From CAYMKL01 sp964390805 (GTDB taxonomy: Bacteria > Chloroflexota > Anaerolineae > VGOG01), in the NCBI GenBank assembly GCA_964390805.1, contig CAYMKL010000037.1, positions 1 to 51,735 of the forward strand: a stretch of 51,735 nt of DNA. Direction: 5' to 3'. Below the pieces are notes generated by a model. The model searched no databases and was not told the DNA's origin. It worked only from the letters and a program-made list of their open reading frames with translations. Below are positions 34,441-42,803 of this stretch, piece by piece. Position 1 is the first letter of the stretch, and each line of letters starts with the position of its first letter. The position numbers and the translations under genes are program-made.

Positions 34441-36425
34441 AGGGCGATATGCAAGGCGAAGAGATCTATGGGTGGGTGGGCAAGATCGTGCGCGTGGACC
34501 TGACCGAACGACGGATTGAGATAGTACCCACGGCGCCTTATGTTCCCACATTCATCGGCGGTCGCGGCATTGCGGCCAAGATCGCCTGGGATGAGATACC
34601 CGCGGGCGTTGGCGCCTTTGACCCCGAGAACGTGCTGATGTTCTTCGCGGGTCCGCTCACGGGCACGACTGCTCCCTTCTCAGGGCGGGGCACTGTTTGC
34701 GCGGTAAGCCCCCAGGCGCATCCGCAAGAATGGTTCACTCGCTCGGGCATGGGAGGCCATTGGGCACCTGAACTCAAGTACGCCGGCTACGACGGCATCG
34801 TCATCACCGGCCAAGCTTCAGAGCCGGTCTATCTGTGCATCCGAGATGGGGAGGTGGAGATTCGGGATGCCGGGCATCTGTGGGGCCTGGGTGCCTACAA
34901 GACGCAACAGCTCTTGATGCAGAAACTGGGCGCGCAGAGCAGGATCGTGGCCATCGGCCAAGCCGGGGAGAACCTTAGCCGGATCGCCATAGCGCTCACA
35001 GAGACCGAAGCTGCGGCCGGGCAGGGCGGGTTTGGGGCGGTGATGGGCTCCAAGAAGCTCAAGGCGATAGCCATGCGAGGGACAGGCGGAATCCGGACAG
35101 CCCGGCCCAAGGAGTTTATGGATCGCTGCATAGCCGTAGCGCGGGAGGCCCACGGCTCTCACGGCCTGCCTAAGGAGCACAGCCTCAACCCAGAGCGCGC
35201 AGCCAAGTACGGGCAGAAGTTCCATGCCTGCTCTCAGCAGTGCAGCATCAGGTGCGCGGATTCGCGTTTCTACACGCATGTGCCAGGCAGAGTCTGCCCG
35301 AGAGTCTACAGCGGCGCGCTCAACTGCGTCGGTCCACACTTTCAGGGGCGCAAGGGTACGGTGTATGGCTGGAAGCTGGGCTTTGATGCGGCCTTTGAGG
35401 TCAGCAGGTTCGCAAATGACTATGGGCTGAATTACTGGGACATACTCCTCGGCCTTGTTCCCTGGCTGCGCGCATGTGTCGAGGCAGGAATGTTGAAGGA
35501 TCTGGACGGTTTACCCATTGACCTCGATAGGCCGGAGTTCTGGGTGGAGATGCTGCGGAGAATGGCCTATCGGGAGGGCATGGGCGATGCCCTTGCCGAG
35601 GGGGGGCGGAGGGCCGCCGAGTTGTTGGGGGTGGGCCAGGAGCTGGTGGGCGAGTTCTACCCTGCGTGGGGCTTTGCGGGGCACTGGGATGGGCACGGAG
35701 ACCACATCAACCGCATCTTCTTCCCCTATTGGCTCGTGACCGCTCTGCAGTGGGCCATGGACAGCCGAGACCCTCTGAGCAGCGGCCACGGGTTTGCTTC
35801 GAACGTGATGGGCTGGTCGCTTGTTCGCTCTCCGAAGGAGGGCCTGACCTGGGAGGAGCTGACGGCGGTAGGAGCGCGGGTCTACGGCACGGAGAAGGCA
35901 GTGGATCCGCTGAGTGGCTATGAGGGCAAGGCAGTGCCAGCGATATGGCACGCCCACCGCAGCGTGCTCAAGGACTCCTTGCTCGTGGACGACCAAGTCT
36001 TCCCGCGCATCTTCAGCAAGCGCACGAGCGATCACTTCGCGCGGGCTGACGGCATTGAAGGGCCCTCCTTTGAGTATCACTTGTTTGCTCCTGCGACTGG
36101 GGTGGACATGCAGGAGCAGGAGCTGTACCGGGCCTGTGAAAGGGTGCTCAACCTGGAACGTGCCATCTTGGTCAGGAACCGTGGCCGGTCCAGGGAAGAC
36201 GATGAATCGGTCATCCCGCACTTCTCTAGCGTCGAGAACTGGGTCAACCCTCTGCTTGGCGAAGCCCAGACTCTACATCCTGATAGGTTCCGACAGTTGA
36301 TGGACGAATACTATACGTTGAGAGGCTGGGACACACGCACCGGCAGGCCGAGCAGGTTCAAACTGGAGGAGCTAGGTTTGAAGGAAGTGGCTGACGAACT
36401 GGAGGAATGTGACCTCCTCCCCTAA
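34437..36425 (+). CDS. Aldehyde:ferredoxin oxidoreductase family protein (AOR 2)
   Basis: This 662-residue protein has the AFOR_N domain 'KIVRVDLTERRIEIVPT', 'TFIGGRGIAAKIAWDE' and the pterin motif 'GQGGFGAVMGSKKLKAIAM'. Three cluster cysteines are seen at Cys265, Cys269 and Cys273 (CxxxCxxxC). At the position of the fourth there is Asp518 in 'LKDSLLVDDQVF', where AOR 1 has Cys506. The [4Fe-4S] cluster may be Asp-ligated or lost. It is translationally coupled to the ferredoxin-type gene. It resembles the WOR/BamB branch more than classical AOR, so the substrate could be something other than a simple aldehyde. Confidence 0.88.
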   Translation: MKGDMQGEEIYGWVGKIVRVDLTERRIEIVPTAPYVPTFIGGRGIAAKIAWDEIPAGVGAFDPENVLMFFAGPLTGTTAPFSGRGTVCAVSPQAHPQEWFTRSGMGGHWAPELKYAGYDGIVITGQASEPVYLCIRDGEVEIRDAGHLWGLGAYKTQQLLMQKLGAQSRIVAIGQAGENLSRIAIALTETEAAAGQGGFGAVMGSKKLKAIAMRGTGGIRTARPKEFMDRCIAVAREAHGSHGLPKEHSLNPERAAKYGQKFHACSQQCSIRCADSRFYTHVPGRVCPRVYSGALNCVGPHFQGRKGTVYGWKLGFDAAFEVSRFANDYGLNYWDILLGLVPWLRACVEAGMLKDLDGLPIDLDRPEFWVEMLRRMAYREGMGDALAEGGRRAAELLGVGQELVGEFYPAWGFAGHWDGHGDHINRIFFPYWLVTALQWAMDSRDPLSSGHGFASNVMGWSLVRSPKEGLTWEELTAVGARVYGTEKAVDPLSGYEGKAVPAIWHAHRSVLKDSLLVDDQVFPRIFSKRTSDHFARADGIEGPSFEYHLFAPATGVDMQEQELYRACERVLNLERAILVRNRGRSREDDESVIPHFSSVENWVNPLLGEAQTLHPDRFRQLMDEYYTLRGWDTRTGRPSRFKLEELGLKEVADELEECDLLP

Positions 36426-36455
36426 GACGATCTTCAGCGTGTTGAGGCGATAGCA

Positions 36456-37253
36456 ATGCATCCATTCCAGCATTTGCAAGTACCTAAGGAAAAAGTTGGT
36501 ATCCACTGGTTCGGACAGAACTCATTTGCCCTAAAAGACCCATCAGGGATCATCCTACATGTGGATCCCTACTTCCCAAGAGATCGGCCGCCAGATCAAT
36601 TCATCCACTCTGAGTCACCACTGGATGAGGCCACCCTTGAGGTCCATCACGTCTTGGTGACACACGATCACCTCGACCATACTTGCATAGAGTCTCTACT
36701 TCGTATCCACAAGGCTTTCCCGACAGTACGCTTTCACGGTCCGTCAGAAAGCACAGCACGCATGAGGAAGTGCGGAATACCGGCGAGCCTGTTGCACACG
36801 GTTGCGGCAGGCGAAAGGGTGCACCTGGAGACGATCACCGCACACGTTGTGTTGTCCAAGCCCGCAGCAGGTTCGCCCAAGGAAGGGATCAACGCCCCTG
36901 ACGTTTGGCACTTTGGGTACGTGCTGGAAATCGGGCCGGTTTGCCTGTACATCAGCGGGGATCCCATTGGCACCTTCGCCAATCACGACGAACTCATTCA
37001 GCCCGTCGCAGACCTCAAGCCTGACATCGGTCTGTTGACCACCCAGCAGGGTCAGAGCGAGTTTCCCGACTTCCAGGGATCGGTAGACATGGCCATCAAG
37101 CTCAACTTAAAAGCGGTAGTGCCGGCGCACTATGACTGCTATGTTGGATGGTCGTATGACCCACAGGCTTGGGCCGCCGCATTCCCAGAAGACGGTCCGA
37201 CACCGATCATCATTCCGTACAATGAGTCGATTCTCTACCCTCGTTCTCATTAA
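36456..37253 (+). CDS. UlaG-like metallo-beta-lactamase fold hydrolase
   Basis: This 265-residue protein has the metal-binding signature 'VTHDHLDHT' (about residues 68-76), a second ligand region 'YISGDPIGTF' and the late 'VVPAHYDCYVGW' with its His. Proteins of this kind include L-ascorbate-6-phosphate lactonase (UlaG) and other cyclic ester hydrolases. It lies 30 nt after AOR 2 and is the last gene of the operon. A lactonase or cyclic-phosphate hydrolase role in the same pathway is likely; the exact bond is not known. Confidence 0.85.
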   Translation: MHPFQHLQVPKEKVGIHWFGQNSFALKDPSGIILHVDPYFPRDRPPDQFIHSESPLDEATLEVHHVLVTHDHLDHTCIESLLRIHKAFPTVRFHGPSESTARMRKCGIPASLLHTVAAGERVHLETITAHVVLSKPAAGSPKEGINAPDVWHFGYVLEIGPVCLYISGDPIGTFANHDELIQPVADLKPDIGLLTTQQGQSEFPDFQGSVDMAIKLNLKAVVPAHYDCYVGWSYDPQAWAAAFPEDGPTPIIIPYNESILYPRSH

Positions 37254-37347
37254 TGAGCTTCTTCTTGGTTTTGCCATTTTATGAGCTTGGCCCAGACTTT
37301 CCAATTACCTCAAACTCTACTTCAATCCTATAACCAAAATCTTCTAA

Positions 37348-37524
37348 GGCTCGCTCGGAGCGGTGCTAGATGCCCTGGAGTAGGACTACGAGTTCCTGCT
37401 GGCCGGAGACGTATTCACCGAGGACCTGCTTGATGCCTACGTCGCCTACAAGCGTGAAGCCGAGGTTGACCCTGTCCGCACACGTCCACACCCACACGAG
37501 TTCACACTGTACTTTGATATCTAG
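37348..37524 (+). pseudogene. Glutamine synthetase C-terminal fragment (copy 1)
   Basis: 59 codons encode the GS tail 'GSLGAVLDALE*DYEFLLAGD' through 'HPHEFTLYFDI', with an in-frame TAG at 37381-37383. It nearly matches the tail of the second fragment (41008-41181). No GS N-terminal or active-site sequence is upstream. The shared segment continues past the stop through the terminator and up to the left end of the IS at about 37652. Confidence 0.85.
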
Positions 37525-37546
37525 GCCAAAGAGGGTTGATGTAAGG

Positions 37547-37580
37547 ACAAAGCCGAGGGCGTCTCTGCCCTCGGCTTTGT
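37547..37580 (+). terminator. Intrinsic-type terminator after GS fragment 1
   Basis: ACAAAGCCGAGGGC, loop GTCTCT, GCCCTCGGCTTTGT: 14-bp stem. It is duplicated at 41201-41240. Confidence 0.65.
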
Positions 37581-37655
37581 CGTAGGGGTGGGCTTGTTAG
37601 CTTGCTTCTACTCAAAATCAACCTCATTGATTGAGCCAAATCTAGGAATGTATTG

Positions 37656-39569
37656 ACAGAACTTTACCAATCAACATAACCGATTCCTGGGACAAGTTGG
37701 AATAAACCGAACCGCTGCAGGAATCCTTGGCTGAAGCGGATGATGAGGGCTTCGGCCTCCCTCTGCAGTTCGACCACAGCGTTGAGGTAATGCTCCTTGA
37801 CCCAGCCCAGCGTCTGGGTAGCAATACGCTGATTGAAATGCCGTATGGCTGTGGTCAGGAGCAGGGACAAAAAGGCAAAGGTGAGGTGCCCATAAATGGC
37901 GTTCCAATCGCGGCTGTGGAAGGCCCCGAAGCCATGGTTCTGACGCATCTCTCGATAGCCTTCCTCTATCTTCCAGCGGAGTTTGTGGGCACGGTACACC
38001 AATTCATCAGAGTAGTCGGGGTCGGTACACATCAGCCCATAGCAACGGGTTGGCTGATCTTTCTTGTTGAACTCCTCGACGAAGACGAGCTTGACCCGGC
38101 CCAGTTCCTCGTGCTCCACGATGCGGGAAGCCAGACGGCACTTCTTGCCTTTGTAAGCAGCGGGCTCGAAGTCATCCGGTGAGAGGGTGGCGCGAATCTG
38201 AGTCCCTGTCATCCGCTGATCCTGATAGAGATAGTGCCGGTCGGCTCGGTCTGGCACAACCACCCGCTGGTAGCCGGCGGCCAACACCTCCAGGATGAAC
38301 CCGGAGGCGTAGTACCAGCGGTCCAGGCTGGCGGTCTCGGACTGGATGTCATAGGCCCGAACTTGCGTCAACAGCTCGACCATCTGGCGCAACTTGGTCT
38401 CGATCTCGGCTTGCTCCCAACTGAGAAAAGTGTCCAGCAAGCTCAAGGCCTGTTCGACCTCCTTGCGGCGCACCACGAACAGAGTCCGCTCACCACTGGC
38501 GACCTGTTGGGTGATGAGAAAGAGCACTTCGCCCACACCGGTCATCTGACCCTCTTCGAGCAAGACATACCGCCCGCTGTCGGGAAGTTGGAGGCAGACC
38601 CGCTCGTTCATGCGGCGTCCCAGCAACCGCTTGGCCGATACTCGCTTCCCTCGGGCGTCCTGATACACTCGATTGCGGGGGCTGATGCCCAGCCAGGGCA
38701 CATCTCGCTCCTCTACACCCTTTACTGCTATCCCGTTGAAGCGAGCAGCTTTCAGCACCGCCAGGACTGGCTCTTCCCCCTGGGCGATCTGGTGATCCAT
38801 CCAGCGCAAGTAATCCTTGGTCTTGCGCAGATCCAATCCCAACGCCCGTCGCTCACGCTCCTGGGCTACCGCTTTCTCCTCCGCTTCGGAACGACGACGG
38901 ATGTCGAACAGCAGGGGGTAGTCCTTCTCGTCGTCGGCGTAATGGGTCGAAGGGAGGGCATAGCCCAGGTTGTAGCGGCCTTCGCTGGCCTTGAACAACA
39001 CCTGAATGCCGGGCATCTTGGCCCCGCTCTTGAATTCGATGGTGTCGTCCCCGATGGTGACCCCGTCGGGACGGCTGGCCATACGCGGGTCATCTTGCAG
39101 GGCGCGAATGATCTCTCCCTGCAAGACTCGATAGCTGTCCGGCTCAGTGCGCTTCAGGAGGTAGTGCAGGGCCTTGTCGTTCAGCCCAGCCAGCACCGGC
39201 AGCAACTCCTGCAACAATACATCTTCGACTGCCAGTTCGACCAGGTGTTGGATTGAACGAGCACTGACCACACCGAACTGGGCACGGACGAACAGTAGGG
39301 CGTCGGCCGATAAGCCGCTGTATTTGCTGATGCCCAATTGATCCAGCATGTCAGGTATGCCCAGCCCTACCCACAGCTGCCGCAGTAGACCACTCCGGGC
39401 ACGCGGTTGCTCTGGGATTTTACCTGCTGCTTCCTGGTAGATGACAACCTGTGACATGATGCACCCTCCCATCTTGACATAGAGAGTGCCACATGTGTCG
39501 CTAATTGTCCAGTTTGGCCTCCACCAGGGAACAATAATCCCATAATTATGTTAATTGGTAAAGTTCTGT
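37656..39569 (-). mobile_element. IS4-like insertion sequence, complete
   Basis: The element is about 1914 bp with near-perfect 24-bp terminal inverted repeats. The left end is ACAGAACTTTACCAATCAAC followed by ATAA (37656-37679); the right end is the same with one C-to-T change (39546-39569). A single transposase gene fills it. I saw no clear target duplication beside the ends (left TATTG, right ATTAT). It sits in the tail of the duplicated glutamine-synthetase segment. Confidence 0.85.
37664..39457 (-). CDS. IS4-like DDE transposase
   Basis: About 597 residues and intact. The catalytic region has 'DGVTIGDDTIEFKSG' (first Asp region, about residue 135), 'ETASLDRWYYASGF' (second Asp) and near the C-terminus 'AHKLRWKIEEGYREMRQNHGF', which resembles the R-x3-E part of the IS4 YREK motif. 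ATG 39457 (MSQVV) was chosen because GGGAGG lies 7 nt upstream. The stop codon is only 8 nt from the left end of the element. Confidence 0.88.
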   Translation of the reverse strand: MSQVVIYQEAAGKIPEQPRARSGLLRQLWVGLGIPDMLDQLGISKYSGLSADALLFVRAQFGVVSARSIQHLVELAVEDVLLQELLPVLAGLNDKALHYLLKRTEPDSYRVLQGEIIRALQDDPRMASRPDGVTIGDDTIEFKSGAKMPGIQVLFKASEGRYNLGYALPSTHYADDEKDYPLLFDIRRRSEAEEKAVAQERERRALGLDLRKTKDYLRWMDHQIAQGEEPVLAVLKAARFNGIAVKGVEERDVPWLGISPRNRVYQDARGKRVSAKRLLGRRMNERVCLQLPDSGRYVLLEEGQMTGVGEVLFLITQQVASGERTLFVVRRKEVEQALSLLDTFLSWEQAEIETKLRQMVELLTQVRAYDIQSETASLDRWYYASGFILEVLAAGYQRVVVPDRADRHYLYQDQRMTGTQIRATLSPDDFEPAAYKGKKCRLASRIVEHEELGRVKLVFVEEFNKKDQPTRCYGLMCTDPDYSDELVYRAHKLRWKIEEGYREMRQNHGFGAFHSRDWNAIYGHLTFAFLSLLLTTAIRHFNQRIATQTLGWVKEHYLNAVVELQREAEALIIRFSQGFLQRFGLFQLVPGIGYVDW

Positions 39570-39732
39570 ATTATATCGAAGTTTAAACTGAATGGATTAA
39601 GCGCATATTCGCGTTTCATCAAAACTACTTCTTGGAGATCTTAGCAAGCTAACGGTATGCGTCACCTGCGCGGCGGGTGCGTGGTCGTCACCCCTCGCTC
39701 ACCGAGACACTCCAATGCGAGTTCGGCAAGTG

Positions 39733-40008
39733 CTAACCTGTAAAGAGGTCTGAGTGCGTACCGGTCCTATACAAAACCAACTCATTGCTCTCGACAGCAT
39801 AGAGTAGAATCCAGTCAGGCTCAATGTGACAATCCCGCTTATCTCTGTGCCGACCTTTGAGCGGGTGGTCTCTGTATCTGGCAGGCAACTCTCGTTCGGC
39901 TGATAACTCTTGCACCACAAACACCAACTTATCCAAGTCTTTGCCTCGCTTTAACATCCGCTTGACATCTTTCTTGAACCGCGAGGTGCGCCTGATTCTG
40001 AGTGTCAC
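39733..40008 (-). CDS. YafQ-family mRNA interferase toxin
   Basis: This 91-residue protein of the RelE/YafQ superfamily has 'RTSRFKKDVKRMLKRGKD' (basic N-terminal helix), then 'ARYRDHPLKGRHRDKRDCHIEPDWILLYAV', with the His and Asp residues that form the ribosome-dependent RNase site. A conserved C-terminal His appears in 'TGTHSDLF'. GTG start at 40008 overlaps the antitoxin stop (GTGA). Confidence 0.87.
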   Translation of the reverse strand: MTLRIRRTSRFKKDVKRMLKRGKDLDKLVFVVQELSAERELPARYRDHPLKGRHRDKRDCHIEPDWILLYAVESNELVLYRTGTHSDLFTG

Positions 40009-40250
40009 GACAGCAAGTCCTCTACCAGTTCGTCAACCGTGTCAAAGACCGGCATATCCTCTTTGCTTTCGGCAAACGCTTGCAACGTTACGCTGTTGGG
40101 AACTTCTGACAGAGCGAGGCTTTGCTGAACTTGCTCATCTGCTAAAATGTAATGAGCAATTGCAATTCTCTCCTGTGGGGACAGGGCACAGAACACGCGA
40201 TAGAACGCTTCCGCCGTACTCAGCGTATGCTCTGTAGTCGTTTGAGACAT
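40005..40250 (-). CDS. Antitoxin of the YafQ-type pair
   Basis: This 81-residue acidic protein overlaps the YafQ-type toxin gene by 4 nt, which identifies it by position. The middle 'LSPQERIAIAHYILADEQVQ' is helical and the C-terminus 'VFDTVDELVEDLLS' is acidic, as toxin-binding tails often are. It lacks a clear RelB/DinJ ribbon-helix-helix, so the fold is uncertain. Its start lies 45 nt downstream of a repeat that carries a perfect promoter. Confidence 0.7.
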   Translation of the reverse strand: MSQTTTEHTLSTAEAFYRVFCALSPQERIAIAHYILADEQVQQSLALSEVPNSVTLQAFAESKEDMPVFDTVDELVEDLLS

Positions 40251-40294
40251 TTTTCACTCCTTCAGTGTGCTACTTTTTACACTTCGGCGCGTGC

Positions 40295-40498
40295 TAACTC
40301 GTTAGTGAGTGGAGAAAATCCCACCCAGTATGCAAGATTCTGGAATTCTTTCCGTCTAACACGCTTGCCAAGATCGGGGACTTGTGGTGTACTCGCGGTG
40401 CCGGATTTGTGGCCAGGTTGCCACGCGGCAGGTTGAGTTGCTTTGTGCTGAGATCATCCACAATTATAACAAAACACTATATGCCTGTCAAGTCCTAT
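40295..40498 (-). repeat. Dispersed ~205-bp promoter-bearing repeat, copy A
   Basis: It is closely similar along its whole length to 51470-51679 (same orientation) and sits directly upstream of the antitoxin gene. On the minus strand it starts with a promoter and continues with about 160 nt of conserved leader. A small reading frame (IVDDLSTKQL...) is common to both copies; function unknown. Confidence 0.85.
40463..40491 (-). promoter_or_regulatory. Consensus promoter in repeat copy A
   Basis: On the minus strand TTGACA (40486-40491), 17 nt, TATAAT (40463-40468). It points towards the antitoxin-toxin pair. Confidence 0.8.
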
Positions 40499-40590
40499 TG
40501 ACATTTCGGTTATACTCGTTGCACAAGCCCCAGAGGTGGCCTATCTTGCGCGAATCCTCTGCTGTGTTACAATCTTCATAGAAGCAGTAG

Positions 40591-41181
40591 GTCGAAGCTC
40601 TAAGCAGAGCGGGCTCCCACGCCCGCGAACTATGCCCCCTGGTCCGCATGGCCGATAGCGTCATGATCTACAAGTACATGGTCAAGAACGTGGCGCGGCA
40701 GAACGGATTGACGACCAACTCCTACCGCCGCCTGGTGCCCGGCTTCGAAGCGCCCGTGAACCTGGCCTACTCGCAGCGTAACCGTTCAGCGTGCTGCCGC
40801 ATCCCGGTCTACTCCAAGAGCGTGAAGGCCAAGCGCATCGAGTTCCGCCCACCGGACCCTGCCTGCAATCCCTACCTGTGCCTCGCCGCGCTCTTGATGG
40901 CCGGCCTCGACGGGGTGCAGAATCAGATAGACCCCGGCGAGCCGATGGACAAGGACCTGTACGACCTGCCGCCAGAGGAGGCGGCGAAGGTCATGCAGGT
41001 GCCGGGTTCGCTCGGAGCGGTGCTAGATGCCCTGGAGGAGGACTACGAGTTCCTGCTGGCCGGAGACGTGTTCACCGACGACCTGCTCAATGCCTACGTT
41101 GCCTACAAGCGTGAGGCCGAGGTTGACCCGGTCCGCACACGTCCGCATCCACACGAGTTTACACTGTACTTTGATATCTAG
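40591..41181 (+). pseudogene. Glutamine synthetase fragment with internal deletion (copy 2)
   Basis: A reading frame from ATG 40648 encodes a mid-GS helix 'MADSVMIYKYMVKNVARQNG'. It then jumps at about 40706 straight to 'TTNSYRRLVPGFEAPVNLAYS' and the complete C-terminal part ending HPHEFTLYFDI. About 90 residues of the active-site region between them (with the metal-binding GSGMH loop) and the whole N-terminal half are missing, so it cannot be active. GS is normally about 440-470 residues; this has 177. Confidence 0.88.
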
Positions 41182-41200
41182 ACGGAAGAGGGTTGTTGTA

Positions 41201-41240
41201 ACGACAAAGCCGAGGGCAGAGATGCCCTCGGCTTTGTCGT
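41201..41240 (+). terminator. Intrinsic-type terminator after GS fragment 2
   Basis: ACGACAAAGCCGAGGGC, loop AGAGAT, GCCCTCGGCTTTGTCGT: perfect 17-bp stem. Same hairpin as 37547-37580. Confidence 0.7.
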
Positions 41241-41305
41241 AGGGGTGGGCTTGTTAGCTTGCTTCTACTCAAAATCAATTTCATTGATTTGGCCAAATCT
41301 AGGAG

Positions 41306-41545
41306 TGTGGTTTGCGCTTCACGGCAGAGGACGTGATGGAGGTGCATCATCAAGACGGCAACCACCGAAACAATGCCTACACCAACCTGGCCCTCCTGCA
41401 CGGCCACTGCCGCGACGCTGTTCACGGCACACCTTTGCTTGCGCTATCCATAGTCACCTGCTCGCAGCGTCACCACTTTCGGCTAGTAGCTTATCCCCTT
41501 TCTCCCCTTGCACTCCGACGTTTGATGGCCAGTCTCCCACCGTAG
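41306..41545 (+). pseudogene. HNH endonuclease domain remnant (group II intron protein type)
   Basis: Without a start codon, the frame reads CGLRFTAEDVMEVHHQDGNH and continues RNNAYTNLALLHGHCRDAVHG, ending at TAG 41543. The HH...N...H pattern and leading CGLRF are typical of the C-terminal endonuclease domain of group II intron reverse transcriptases. No reverse transcriptase domain is present upstream; the frame begins where the GS-tail duplication ends. Confidence 0.6.
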
Positions 41546-42518
41546 AGTAGTGCTATCATTCCGCCACCTGGAAGGTAGGAATTGACAAGTCACCTAGCGA
41601 CCTATCGCACCTACATGGACACACAGTTGTAAAAGTTCGAACAGATCAACCTGCGAACTTTCCCGCTCATCCCCCACGCTTTGGGCGAACGAATCGCAAT
41701 GCGTGTTTTCGAGCATAGGGTCGAAGGGCGGCGCGTTGCACCATTTCTGGCGTACGTCTCCGCCCAGCGCCCTCAGAACCGGGCAGGCAACTCCTCGCTG
41801 CACCCGGCTCGCCAGTGAAGTACCGTCTAGGCAGCGGCAATGAATCAGCTGTTGCCAGCTTGCGTAGATGTTCAAGTTCTCGTTGTGGGTCTCCCATGAG
41901 GTCTCACACCTCTGTACTCACACCGTCTTGAACGACTTCACTTGTGGCCCTTCGCCCTGTGAACGGCTTTCCCGTTCTCCCTAGTGACGCGTTGCTGCCA
42001 CGACTACTACGGCCACTCTGCCCCGCCTGAACCCGGTGCTGCCCAAGCCAGTCACCTCCAATGAGGAGGGTCAGACGGTTCCCCGGTAGCTATCTGGTTA
42101 CTGGGTTGGGGTCGGGTTGGCTTCCGAACACGTTCCCCTGACAGGGGGCTCGAGGGCTGGGTCTTCGCAACTCCAGGCGCCAAGACCTACCTACCATTCG
42201 CTCAGGGTTCTCCGGCAACCTTTGCTGCCGGGTTACAGCCCTCCTGGCATCATAGGCCGCGTATGCCAGTCCTGCGTTGATCATGTCTCACCTTCGCCAA
42301 TCACCGGCTAACCCTTTCCACTCTTCCTGAGTGTTTGCTTCTCGGGGGTCGGCCTCCCCCTCACGACTCACTCATGTCCCCTGGAAGCTGACCAGCCCAG
42401 AGTGGCTTGGCACTCTGAACCGCCAGGGTGAGGAGACCCGTCCCTGGTGACGGGTCACGTCCAATAACGTATTAACCAGACGCCCGAACGGGCGCCCGAA
42501 CGGATCGCAGAGCGCATG
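41546..42518. other. Non-coding stretch, possibly structured-RNA debris
   Basis: There is no convincing protein frame over about 970 nt. The minus strand carries strong hairpins, such as GACCCGTC-6 nt-GACGGGTC at 42435-42456. Its G/A-rich pieces recall the 5' RNA part of bacterial group II introns. Next to an HNH remnant this suggests a broken intron, but I could not identify domain 5 or intron ends. Confidence 0.35.
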
Positions 42519-42803
42519 TTAGGCCGCAACCGAATACCGCCCGAAGAGTGCACTGAAGAAGGCTCGGACAGCCTCCACAGCCTTATCCGACTGGGTAAAC
42601 TCATATCCCCCAAACCGATAGACGTCGTAACCCGCCAGTTTGAGACGTTTGTCTTCCACAACCATCTCCGTATACACTTGTGCGATGTTATCCGAAGTTC
42701 GCCCGCCAACGAGCAGATGGCCCTCATTCCGAAGCACGCGATGAATCTCTTTGCTAGCCTCGATCGGGCGATAGAAATTAAGAAACGCCAGCGTTGCAGT
42801 CAT
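42519..42803 (-). pseudogene. Chimeric methyltransferase fragment
   Basis: 94 codons. The first 34 residues (...FYRPIEASKEIHRVLRNEGHLLV) copy the mid-part of the methyltransferase at 45399-46100. The remaining 60 (e.g. 'EDKRLKLAGYDVYRFGGYEF') are unrelated and recall the C-terminal part of nuclease-like proteins. The ATG follows immediately on the stop of the preceding methyltransferase gene (TGAATG). Likely a recombination product, not a functional enzyme, as the SAM-binding part is missing. Confidence 0.6.
42708..42778. repeat. 71-bp duplicated methyltransferase segment, copy 1
   Basis: It matches 45594-45664 at 68 of 71 positions in the same orientation. It encodes FYRPIEA(S/T)KEIHRVL(R/Q)NEGHLLV on the minus strand. 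Confidence 0.85.

Noticed and set aside
38234..39256. A 340-codon plus-strand reading frame
   Set aside because: It is antisense to the intact transposase gene, has no family resemblance and no ribosome binding site; a shadow frame in GC-rich DNA.
37651..39574. Target-site duplication of the IS
   Set aside because: Flanks TATTG and ATTAT do not match; a later deletion or a site I cannot define is possible.
40498..40516. A forward promoter (TTGACA ... TATACT) after repeat copy A
   Set aside because: The spacer is only 7 nt, too short for a sigma70 promoter.
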